Assembly: GCA_002426555.1 (NCBI GenBank)
Contig: DIQU01000048.1
Span: 4,523 to 14,704 of the forward strand
Source: Firmicutes bacterium UBA5454
GTDB lineage: Bacteria > Bacillota > Clostridia > Caldicoprobacterales > DTU083
Direction: 5' to 3'
Length of the DNA: 10,182 nucleotides
Part shown: piece by piece, positions 1 to 6,518 of the stretch
Layout: each line of letters starts with the position of its first letter
Position numbering within the stretch: the stretch's first letter is position 1
Made by a program: the position numbers and the translations under genes
The notes under the pieces: model-generated
Databases searched by the model: none
Told to the model about the DNA's origin: nothing
Seen by the model: the letters and a program-made list of their open reading frames with translations, nothing else

Positions 1-1
1 G

Positions 2-40
2 CAAGCTACTGGTTTCCATTATTCGGTAGATAAGCTGTAA
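2..40 (+). CDS. Possible 3' end of an upstream gene (partial)
   Basis: Reading from base 2, twelve codons end at a TAA at 38-40 (peptide QATGFHYSVDKL). A strong plus-strand terminator follows about 30 nt later, so some plus-strand transcript should end here. Frame 1 (stop at 31-33) and frame 3 (stop at 27-29) are also open to the window edge, so the frame is a guess. Too little is present to name a product. Confidence 0.25.
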   Translation, partial: QATGFHYSVDKL

Positions 41-70
41 GAATATAAGAGTAATAAGATAATAAGACAG

Positions 71-105
71 GGGGTAGACAAGTTGTCTACCCCTATGTTT
101 TTGTA
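71..105 (+). terminator. Intrinsic terminator of the gene upstream of the window
   Basis: GGGGTAGACA (71-80) and TGTCTACCCC (84-93) form a perfect 10-bp stem with a 3-nt loop AGT. The T-rich tail TATGTTTTT follows directly. The T-run lies on the plus-strand side only, so it terminates plus-strand transcription. The minus-strand gene at 149-412 converges on it, and the stem may also slow polymerase from that side. Confidence 0.85.
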
Positions 106-148
106 GGATGTATCGAATGTTGTAAAATTCATCGCATGTTGTATTTTC

Positions 149-412
149 TTATTCTAACTTCATATTATCAATAAGTTCTTTTGCTGCTTCATAGTCAATC
201 TTGTTCACCAGTATATCACTTACATTGAATAGAGAATCGCCGGTAACTATTCTCATATATCCACCGGAACCACGATCTTTAACTATACAGGCAATGCTGC
301 TATCCCTTAATATACCTTTCAGTATTTCCAGTTCAATATTGTTTTGTACTGTCTTTAGAACGACAAGGTCTAATTCATCTTCTTTCTTTTTAGGTTTCTT
401 TTCCCAAAACAT
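149..412 (-). CDS. DUF2007-like small protein (putative signal-transducing)
   Basis: This is an 87-residue soluble protein with no signal peptide or membrane segment. After a basic start (MFWEKKPKKK) comes an alpha/beta domain. The pattern LVVLKTVQNNIELEILKGIL, then a short strand ending in IVKDRG, and a C-terminal ILVNK...YEAAKELI helix match the DUF2007 family. That family folds like a small ferredoxin-type or ligand-binding domain, and its role is unknown. The start is the ATG at 412 because GGAGGTG lies 5-7 nt upstream on the minus strand. An ATG ten codons further upstream (442) has no such site. The gene stands alone and converges on the terminator at 71-105. The name 'signal-transducing' is a family label and not evidence of function. 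Confidence 0.75.
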   Translation of the reverse strand: MFWEKKPKKKEDELDLVVLKTVQNNIELEILKGILRDSSIACIVKDRGSGGYMRIVTGDSLFNVSDILVNKIDYEAAKELIDNMKLE

Positions 413-523
413 AAAAACACCTCCGCACAAATATGAGTTCATAGTTATATCTATAGATGCTTAAGTAGTACCTTAAAAAATCTCACAATATCCCTCGCTA
501 AAGGTGGACACCCTGGTATATGC

Positions 524-552
524 TGGACACATCTAATTTTAGCACATATTAA
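524..552 (+). promoter_or_regulatory. Weak sigma-A-like promoter candidate for the ABC transporter
   Basis: TGGACA (524-529, 5/6 to the -35 consensus) is 17 nt from TATTAA (547-552, 4/6 to the -10 consensus). It would leave a leader of about 135 nt before the ATG at 693. The rest of 443-692 is AT-rich with no other convincing promoter, operator or RNA structure. The TGGACA may instead belong to an insertion-sequence remnant. Confidence 0.3.
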
Positions 553-692
553 AAGTAAACAACAAATTTTGAAATAGTACTCCTGGAAATGGATAGGGAA
601 GAAAGAAGACAATCAAAATTTATAGAAAACCACGATAAAAATCCCATGCATTGTACAAGCTAATCCTATTGAGAAATAAAGGAGAAACGTAC

Positions 693-3110
693 ATGCTTCA
701 TGTGGAAAACCTTTCAAAACGCTATACCACAGGGGAAATTACCCAAACTGCATTGGATGAGGTTACCATCAGCTTTCGTAAAAGTGAATTTGCTGCCATT
801 TTGGGTCCCAGCGGCTCGGGAAAGACCACATTGTTAAATATGATAGGCGGTCTGGATCGCTACGACCAGGGTGATATATTAATAAACAGAAACTCTACAA
901 AAGATTTTGATGACCGTGATTGGGATGCGTATCGGAACAACAGTGTTGGTTTTGTGTTCCAGAACTATAATCTAATCCCCCATTTAAGCATTACCGATAA
1001 TGTAATGATGGGGCTTGCCTTAAGCGGAGAACCCGCAGACAAGAGGCGTAAGAAAGCTGTAGAAGTTCTGTCTCTGGCAGGTTTGAAAGACCATATTGAC
1101 AAAAAACCCAATCAGCTGTCAGGAGGTCAGATGCAGCGAGTTGCTATTGCGCGGGCATTGGCAAATGATCCTGATATCATTTTAGCTGATGAACCAACAG
1201 GTGCTTTGGATACCAATACCAGTACTCAGGTGCTGGATCTTATCAAGGAAATTTCCAAAGACAAGCTGGTTATCATGGTAACCCATAACTCCTTATTGGC
1301 AAACAAATATGCAGACCGAATCATAGAATTCAAAGACGGCAGAATTGTCGCAGATTCCAAGCCCTGTCAATTTTCTCAAAAAGAATCTGAATATCAATTA
1401 AAGAAAACCAGTATGAGATTTGCTACCGCACTGAAGATATCCGGTAAAAATATACGAACCAAACTGTTCCGAACTGCCCTGACTTCTTTTGCCTCCAGTA
1501 TCGGCATCATTGGAATCGCATTAATCCTGGCTCTTTCCAATGGGTTTAACAAACAGATAGCAAAATTCGAATCCAGCACCTTGTCCGGTTTTCCCATTAT
1601 TATTACACAGAAAACCGAAGAAGTCGATATGGACATGATTATGGGAATAGACCACAAAGAAGAGAACAAATATCCGGATGATAATGAAATTTACCCTCTC
1701 GATCCGGAAAAGAGCAAAAAGGTTCATACCAATTCCTATACGGAAACTTATTTAAAATATGTGGAAAATATGAATTCAGAGTGGCACAATGGGATTTCCT
1801 ACACCCGCCTGATCAGGCTGAACCTGCTTCGCTCCGATGGAAAAGTTGCTGCTTCTGTAGATACAAATGCAATAAACCTGACAGCCTATCCCAGAAATCC
1901 AGACAAAAATCGACCTGGTTATCTGGAGACAGCATATGATCTTCTGGCAGGAAAGTATCCGGTAGATACGCATGAACTGGTTCTGGTCGCCGATAAATAC
2001 AACAAGGTGGATAAGGCTGTCCTGGATGAACTGGGCTTGGAGTCCAATGTAAAAAGCATCAGCTTTCAGGACATATTGGGTCTGGAATTGAAGGTCATAC
2101 CCAATGATATATTTTATAAGCAGACAGCAGAGCTTTTTGTTCTAAATGATGACCCAAAAAACCCTCAGAAACTATATGAAAATGAGAAAGCCATCACCTT
2201 AAGCATTGCCGGGATTGTACGTCCGGCCCGAAAAACTGAAATCCCTGCATTACTGCCCGGCATTGGCTATTCCGATGACTTGAATCAATACTTTATCAAG
2301 GATGCTGAAGAATCTGCAATTGTACAAGCTCAAAAGAAAGCAGATTATAATGTGCTCACCGGTGAGCCCTTTACCGCATCCAACAACACAATGCCTGCGG
2401 GTGCAGGAATCACGGGAGCTGCACCAGGCATCCATAGAGGAGGTTTAGGCATAGGAAACGGATCCTTTGGCAGTAAAATCGGCGCACAACTTCAATCCAG
2501 CGGCTCAAAGAAGGAGACTCTGCTTTCCATACTGGGTGCCAGGGGAACTCCCTTTATGATATACATATACCCAGTGGACTTTCAATACAAGGATCTGATA
2601 CTTGATTATCTGGATGCCTGGAATGAAGGAAAAAAAGTACAGGATAAAATTGTATATACGGATTTGGCGGGAACCATTACTGAACTGACAGGAGGGATCA
2701 TGCGAGGCATAACTTTGGTCTTAATTGCCTTTGCAGCCACTTCTATGGTTGTTTCACTTATTATGATAGGTATAATCACATATATTTCTGTCCTGGAACG
2801 CACAAAAGAAATTGGTATACTAAGGGCTCTGGGGGCCAGGAAGAAGGACATTGCCCGGGTATTCAATGCTGAAACCTTTTTGATAGGTGCTGTATCTGGA
2901 ATCCTGGGTATACTGACTGGAGCAGTTCTTACCATACCTGTAAATAACAACCTGTATCAGCTGACTACATTGAAAGATGTAGCTCAGCTTGACATTAGAC
3001 ATGCCCTTCTGCTGGTTATTATCAGTATTACACTCACTTTATTAGGGGGATTTATTCCCGCGAGAATAGCATCAAGAAAAGATCCGGTGAAAGCTTTGCG
3101 CAGTCAGTAA
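693..3110 (+). CDS. MacB-like ABC exporter, fused ATPase-permease
   Basis: This 805-residue fusion should hydrolyse ATP in the cytoplasm and use the energy to move or extract a substrate at the membrane. Residues 1-222 are a complete LolD/MacB-type ATPase: Walker A GPSGSGKTT at 38-46, Q-loop Q90, signature LSGGQ 142-146, Walker B IILADE 162-167 and H-loop H198. Residues 264-283 form the first membrane helix. About 390 extracytoplasmic residues follow, then three helices (roughly 672-698, 726-750, 771-790) with the FtsX pattern ERTKEIGILRALGARKKDI between the first two. This is MacB topology, but the outside domain is larger than in MacB and holds a Gly-rich stretch at 567-595. The ATG at 693 is chosen because GGAG (681-684) lies 8 nt upstream; a TTG at 651 is in frame but has no such site. 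No adaptor, two-component system or toxin gene is adjacent, so the substrate is unknown. Confidence 0.9.
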   Translation: MLHVENLSKRYTTGEITQTALDEVTISFRKSEFAAILGPSGSGKTTLLNMIGGLDRYDQGDILINRNSTKDFDDRDWDAYRNNSVGFVFQNYNLIPHLSITDNVMMGLALSGEPADKRRKKAVEVLSLAGLKDHIDKKPNQLSGGQMQRVAIARALANDPDIILADEPTGALDTNTSTQVLDLIKEISKDKLVIMVTHNSLLANKYADRIIEFKDGRIVADSKPCQFSQKESEYQLKKTSMRFATALKISGKNIRTKLFRTALTSFASSIGIIGIALILALSNGFNKQIAKFESSTLSGFPIIITQKTEEVDMDMIMGIDHKEENKYPDDNEIYPLDPEKSKKVHTNSYTETYLKYVENMNSEWHNGISYTRLIRLNLLRSDGKVAASVDTNAINLTAYPRNPDKNRPGYLETAYDLLAGKYPVDTHELVLVADKYNKVDKAVLDELGLESNVKSISFQDILGLELKVIPNDIFYKQTAELFVLNDDPKNPQKLYENEKAITLSIAGIVRPARKTEIPALLPGIGYSDDLNQYFIKDAEESAIVQAQKKADYNVLTGEPFTASNNTMPAGAGITGAAPGIHRGGLGIGNGSFGSKIGAQLQSSGSKKETLLSILGARGTPFMIYIYPVDFQYKDLILDYLDAWNEGKKVQDKIVYTDLAGTITELTGGIMRGITLVLIAFAATSMVVSLIMIGIITYISVLERTKEIGILRALGARKKDIARVFNAETFLIGAVSGILGILTGAVLTIPVNNNLYQLTTLKDVAQLDIRHALLLVIISITLTLLGGFIPARIASRKDPVKALRSQ

Positions 3111-3128
3111 TTCCTGTGAAGTCTCCTG

Positions 3129-3165
3129 AAAATCCCATCAAACTACTTGACAGGTGATTTTTATT
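3129..3165 (+). terminator. Weak terminator candidate after the ABC transporter
   Basis: AAAATC (3129-3134) can pair with GATTTT (3156-3161), and TCAA (3138-3141) with TTGA (3147-3150), around an internal loop. The tail TATTGTCTT is moderately T-rich. The stem is interrupted and mostly A-T, so termination would be inefficient. It also overlaps the promoter candidate for the next operon. Confidence 0.25.
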
Positions 3166-3175
3166 GTCTTATTGT
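3147..3175 (+). promoter_or_regulatory. Sigma-A-like promoter for the plsC-gltS-ogt operon
   Basis: A perfect -35 hexamer TTGACA (3147-3152) is followed after 17 nt by TATTGT (3170-3175, 4/6 to TATAAT). Transcription would start near 3182, giving a leader of about 57 nt before the CTG at 3239. A second, weaker pair nearby (TTGTTA with TATACA, 16-nt spacer) is possible. Confidence 0.4.
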
Positions 3176-3222
3176 TAATATGTACATTTAACCTATACAT
3201 TTTATGCTTGCATTGCTGGGAC

Positions 3223-3228
3223 AGGAGG
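3223..3228 (+). promoter_or_regulatory. Shine-Dalgarno site that sets the acyltransferase start
   Basis: AGGAGG is a full-strength ribosome-binding site. The only in-frame start-like codon at a workable distance is CTG at 3239, 10 nt away. The ATG touching the site (3229) is in another frame and opens only ten codons. No comparable site precedes the in-frame ATG at 3335. Confidence 0.7.
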
Positions 3229-3238
3229 ATGATTTTTT

Positions 3239-4453
3239 CTGAAAGGCCAATTAAGACATAAAATTGTTTACCAAACTGCAAAATTTTTTCTAACGCCTTT
3301 TTTAAAATGGAAATTCAACTATCGCTTTAAAAAGATGACTCTATTGGATCAACCATCTTTTATCCTGCCCAATCATGTAACCAACTGGGATCCCCTACTG
3401 GTAGGTATTGCTTCACCCAGGATGATGTACTATGTATCCAGCGATCATATTTTCAGGCTTGGCTGGATCAGCAGGCTTCTGGTATTTCTGGTCGCTCCAA
3501 TTCCCCGTGTGAAGTCATCAACTGATTGGAAAACCGTGTCCAGTATTATAAAACTCATTCGAGAAGGTCACAATATCTGCATCTTTCCAGAAGGAAATAT
3601 GACTTTCGGCGGTGAAACGGAAGAGTTGCATGCAACTACAGCTAAATTAATCAAGCATACAGGTGCAGGCTTGATCACATATCGTATAGAAGGAGGTTAC
3701 CTAACCGAACCTCGTTGGTCCAGATCACTCAGGCGGGGCTCAATGGCTGGATATCAGGTACAAGTATATACCCCGGAAGAAATAAAGAACATGTCGGAAG
3801 AAGAGTTGATGAAGCGAATAAGTGAGGACTTGTATACCAATGCATATGAAGAGCAGAAAAAGCGCAAAAGCCCTATAGCTTTTCGAGGTAATCATCTGGC
3901 AGAAAACCTGGAGACTACCCTTTATCTCTGCCCTTCCTGCGATAAAATAGGTGAATTGAAAAGTAAGGACAATACCTTGTTTTGTACTTGCGGGCTGAAG
4001 CTCCGGTATACAGTATATGGTTATCTGGAATCCTTTACGCATGACAAGGCACCTTTTACCACCGTATTGAGCTGGTTCCGATGGCAGTCCCGCCGAATCG
4101 AAGAAATGGCCGCTAAGTTAAGAAATCATCCAAAAGATGAAGCTATTACAAGTGATGAAGACCAGTCCCTTTGGAAGCCACAGAAGGCAAAAAGAAATCG
4201 ATTTCTGGCCGAGGGACGTTTACAGTTGTTTGCCGATAAACTGGCCTTTCAAGCCGCAGATGGTCAGGCATTTACCTTCCCGCTGTCGCAAATCTCCGAT
4301 ATTGCCATTCACGGGCAGAAAACTCTGATTTTTACAACCATCAATAAAGATTACTACGAATTAAGATCCAGAGTGCCACGCAGTGCTCTTAAGTATTATG
4401 AGATTTATAAAGCCTTAACAGGTGAACACAACATTTATAAAGGGAAGGACTGA
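3239..4453 (+). CDS. PlsC-like phospholipid acyltransferase with zinc-ribbon and PH-like regions
   Basis: This 404-residue protein should transfer an acyl chain to a lysophospholipid or glycerophosphate at the inner membrane face. The acyltransferase domain has motif I NHVTNWD (H46, D51) and motif III FPEGN (116-120). A zinc-ribbon-like region follows with C231-x2-C234 and C249-x-C251. The C-terminus is a beta-rich PH/GRAM-like segment (roughly residues 320-395) of the kind LQLFADKLAF...FPLSQISDI. The first in-frame ATG (3335) would start only 13 codons before the catalytic His and lacks a ribosome site. Upstream codons continue as typical PlsC N-terminus (KIVYQTAKFFLTPFLKWKFN) back to a TGA at 3230, so CTG at 3239 is preferred. 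A one-base frameshift in the T-run 3233-3238 is the alternative. It heads a probable operon with the symporter gene 6 nt downstream. The substrate cannot be told from the sequence. Confidence 0.8.
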   Translation: MKGQLRHKIVYQTAKFFLTPFLKWKFNYRFKKMTLLDQPSFILPNHVTNWDPLLVGIASPRMMYYVSSDHIFRLGWISRLLVFLVAPIPRVKSSTDWKTVSSIIKLIREGHNICIFPEGNMTFGGETEELHATTAKLIKHTGAGLITYRIEGGYLTEPRWSRSLRRGSMAGYQVQVYTPEEIKNMSEEELMKRISEDLYTNAYEEQKKRKSPIAFRGNHLAENLETTLYLCPSCDKIGELKSKDNTLFCTCGLKLRYTVYGYLESFTHDKAPFTTVLSWFRWQSRRIEEMAAKLRNHPKDEAITSDEDQSLWKPQKAKRNRFLAEGRLQLFADKLAFQAADGQAFTFPLSQISDIAIHGQKTLIFTTINKDYYELRSRVPRSALKYYEIYKALTGEHNIYKGKD

Positions 4454-4459
4454 TTAACC

Positions 4460-5842
4460 ATGAATTACTCAGCCAGCAACACACAACTATGGAATTTTGT
4501 AATTCAACTGGGTATTCTGGCTGCAATTCTGCTTATATCCAATGTTATGCGCAGAAAAGTTGCTTTTATCCAGAAAAGCCTGGCGCCTACTGCTGTAATA
4601 GGAGGTTTTATTGCTCTTATTCTACGTGCCGCAGGCATCCTCCATTTAGATGGTGTCTTATTAGAAATTATTACCTATCATACCATCGCCATAGGCTTTA
4701 TTGCCTTATCCCTTCGCATACCGAAAAACTCAAAGCAATTCGAGGCAGACCCGCTGGTCGGACCTAAGAGCGGTGCCCTTATTGTCAGCACTTATTTAAT
4801 GCAAGGAATTTTGGGTATTGCCATTACAGTTGGGTTGTCATATACCCTGTCCCCCGGCTTATTCAAAGCGTCAGGCATACTGCTGCCTATGGGATATGGG
4901 CAGGGGCCCGGGCAAGCCAATAATGTAGGCGCAACATATGAACAGTTGGGCTTTGTTGGCGGTCAATCCTTCGGCCTTTCCTTAGCAGCAGCAGGCTTTT
5001 TATGTGCCTGTATAGTTGGTGTTGTCTATATTTACGTCTTACAGAAAAAGAAACAAATCAATATCCAGGACATCCAGGAAAAGGCAGAAAACCTGACCAT
5101 TGAAGATTTCCAATCAGAAAATGAAATTCCAGTTTCGCAATCCGTCGATCGTTTGTCCATACAAATGTCAATGGTTCTAATGGTTTACCTGGCTGCCTAT
5201 CTAGTTTCCTGGGGCATAACCAGCTTACTGGATGTTGCAGCTCCAGGGCTGTCTTCTACTGTTTCTCCCCTGATTTGGGGCTTTAATTTCATTGTTGGTG
5301 CTCTGCTTGCCATGCTGTTCCGCCAGTCATTCAGCTGGTTTAGAAAGGCAAAATTGATGAAACGGCAATATCCCAACAATTATCTGCTGAGCCGGATATC
5401 GGGGTTTGCCTTTGACTTTATGATAGTTGCAGGCATTGCCGCTATTGACATACAGGATTTGTCCGGTCTGTGGCTTCCATTCATTGTCCTGGCAATAGCA
5501 GGCGGCTATGTTACTCTGGTTTATCTCCAAAGGCTGTGTAAAAGGATATATCCTGATTACTATCATGAGTCATTTTTGTCCATGTATGGAATGATGACCG
5601 GCACCATTAGCTCCGGCGTTATGCTTCTTCGGGAAGTAGATCCTCTATATAAAACACCTGCTGCCAACAATCTGTTAAGAGGCAGCAGTTTCGGTATTTT
5701 ATTTGGAGCACCAATGCTGATTCTTATAGGAATGGCTCCAAAATCCGACCTGATGCTGCTCATAGTCTTCCTGCTGCTAATAGTTTACGAGGTATTTCTC
5801 CTGTTCTTCATGTTAAAACCAAACGCAGGAAGAAAAATCTGA
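4460..5842 (+). CDS. GltS-family sodium/glutamate-type symporter
   Basis: This 460-residue polytopic membrane protein has about ten to twelve hydrophobic helices in two halves, as in the Glt_symporter (ESS) family, which couples Na+ to glutamate uptake. Each half has a conserved Gly-rich signature: GYGQGPGQ at 145-152 in the first and GMMTGTISSGV at 377-387 in the second. A charged cytoplasmic-type linker (about 194-235) separates the halves. It is longer than E. coli GltS (about 400 residues). The first signature differs from GltS itself, so the substrate may be another carboxylate or amino acid. The ATG at 4460 follows AGGGAAGGA at 4441-4449 and lies 6 nt after the acyltransferase stop, which indicates co-transcription and perhaps translational coupling. 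If Na+-coupled, it could use the gradient made by the decarboxylase encoded further right (inference). Confidence 0.75.
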   Translation: MNYSASNTQLWNFVIQLGILAAILLISNVMRRKVAFIQKSLAPTAVIGGFIALILRAAGILHLDGVLLEIITYHTIAIGFIALSLRIPKNSKQFEADPLVGPKSGALIVSTYLMQGILGIAITVGLSYTLSPGLFKASGILLPMGYGQGPGQANNVGATYEQLGFVGGQSFGLSLAAAGFLCACIVGVVYIYVLQKKKQINIQDIQEKAENLTIEDFQSENEIPVSQSVDRLSIQMSMVLMVYLAAYLVSWGITSLLDVAAPGLSSTVSPLIWGFNFIVGALLAMLFRQSFSWFRKAKLMKRQYPNNYLLSRISGFAFDFMIVAGIAAIDIQDLSGLWLPFIVLAIAGGYVTLVYLQRLCKRIYPDYYHESFLSMYGMMTGTISSGVMLLREVDPLYKTPAANNLLRGSSFGILFGAPMLILIGMAPKSDLMLLIVFLLLIVYEVFLLFFMLKPNAGRKI

Positions 5843-5847
5843 ACTGA

Positions 5848-5872
5848 TTTTCAACCGGCTTTGGGTTGAAAA
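5848..5872 (+). other. Perfect 9-bp hairpin abutting the ogt ribosome-binding site
   Basis: TTTTCAACC (5848-5856) and GGTTGAAAA (5864-5872) pair perfectly around the 7-nt loop GGCTTTG. The stem starts 5 nt after the symporter stop, and its last base is the first base of the ogt Shine-Dalgarno AGGAG (5872-5876). No T-run follows, so it is not a standard terminator. It could hinder or position ribosomes at ogt, or mark a processing or stability site in the operon mRNA. Confidence 0.6.
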
Positions 5873-5883
5873 GGAGAGAAAGC

Positions 5884-6378
5884 ATGATTAATACCTTGTT
5901 TTTCTATGATACAACTATAGGGAAAGTTGGAATCAAAGAAAACAGCTCTCAAATAACTGAGTTGTATTTCGAAAAGGAAGAGAGCCGGAAGGGCTCCCAT
6001 TTTATGGACCATATAGATGCTGTGCTGACTGAAACTCCATTGCTAAAGCTGGCCAACCAGCAGTTGATGGAGTATTTCAGCGGACAGCGAAAGACTTTTA
6101 ACTTGCCATTGGCGCCTAAAGGCAGCCCTTTCCAGTTAAAGGTTTGGAAAGCCCTGTTGGATATCCCATATGGAGAAACACGGAGCTATAAGGATATTGC
6201 AATAGCGGCTGGAAACCCCAAGGCAAGCAGGGCTGTAGGCATGGCTAATAATCGAAACCCAATCTCCATTATCATCCCCTGCCATCGTGTCATCGGTTCA
6301 GATGGAAAACTTGTTGGTTATGGCGGGGGCTTGCCTGTAAAAGAATACCTTTTGGCCTTGGAAAAAAGAAACATATAA
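5884..6378 (+). CDS. ogt: Methylated-DNA-protein-cysteine S-methyltransferase
   Basis: This 164-residue suicide repair protein takes the alkyl group from O6-alkylguanine in DNA onto its own cysteine. The active-site motif PCHRV is present with C133, followed by the family pattern G...LVGYGGG and a C-terminal helix. The DNA-binding helix-turn-helix region lies before it (QLKVWKALLDIPYGETRSYK, then ASRAVGMA with the arginine finger). The N-terminal domain is short and lacks the Ada metal-binding Cys cluster, so it is the plain Ogt type. ATG 5884 is chosen because AGGAG lies 7 nt upstream; a TTG at 5866 is in frame but sits inside the hairpin and before that site. It is the last gene of the plus-strand group. 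Its biochemical role has no evident link to the lipid and transport genes before it. Confidence 0.92.
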   Translation: MINTLFFYDTTIGKVGIKENSSQITELYFEKEESRKGSHFMDHIDAVLTETPLLKLANQQLMEYFSGQRKTFNLPLAPKGSPFQLKVWKALLDIPYGETRSYKDIAIAAGNPKASRAVGMANNRNPISIIIPCHRVIGSDGKLVGYGGGLPVKEYLLALEKRNI

Positions 6379-6389
6379 TAAAGAACAAA

Positions 6390-6424
6390 ATTCCTTTTTA
6401 AAATCCTTTCGAATCAAAGGGAAT
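6390..6424 (-). terminator. Weak minus-strand terminator candidate for the oad operon
   Basis: Read on the minus strand, CCTTT-gattcg-AAAGG is followed by ATTTT. A wider alternative pairs ATTCC with GGAAT and is followed by TTTTGTTCTTT. Either is short and A-T rich. It is the best-placed T-rich structure downstream of oadB, about 100 nt after the stop. Confidence 0.3.
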
Positions 6425-6451
6425 CTCCTGCAGTCTTGGTTGGCTCTTGGA

Positions 6452-6491
6452 AGGCTGAGTACCAATCACACCGGGTATTCAGCTTACTTTT
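6452..6491 (+). terminator. Stem-loop terminator candidate after ogt
   Basis: AGGCTGAGTACC (6452-6463) pairs with GGTATTCAGCTT (6474-6485) with two G-T wobbles and a 10-nt loop. The tail ACTTTT follows on the plus strand. The stem is good but the T-run is short. CAGTCTT (6431-6437) could alternatively pair with AAGGCTG (6451-6457), which would exclude this stem. Confidence 0.5.
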
Positions 6492-6518
6492 CGTGTAAAA
6501 TTCAATTTTTATATTACT

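Noticed and set aside
112..147. Two near-identical 17-base units (ATCGAATGTTGTA... and ATCGCATGTTGTA...)
   Set aside because: Only two imperfect copies in AT-rich DNA between convergent genes; no further copies and no clear role.
450..459. Palindrome ATCTATAGAT upstream of the DUF2007 gene
   Set aside because: Short and A-T rich, with no well-placed promoter boxes around it; could be chance.
651..661. TTGTACAAGCT, including the palindrome TTGTACAA, recurring at 2320-2330
   Set aside because: The second copy is inside coding sequence, and one 11-base match in 10 kb of AT-rich DNA is not convincing.
1394..1669. Minus-strand open frame within the ABC transporter
   Set aside because: Antisense shadow of the permease-coding frame, with no ribosome site or family signature.
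3335..4453. Acyltransferase beginning at the first in-frame ATG
   Set aside because: There is no ribosome site before it, and upstream in-frame codons continue a typical PlsC N-terminus to a strong AGGAGG and CTG.
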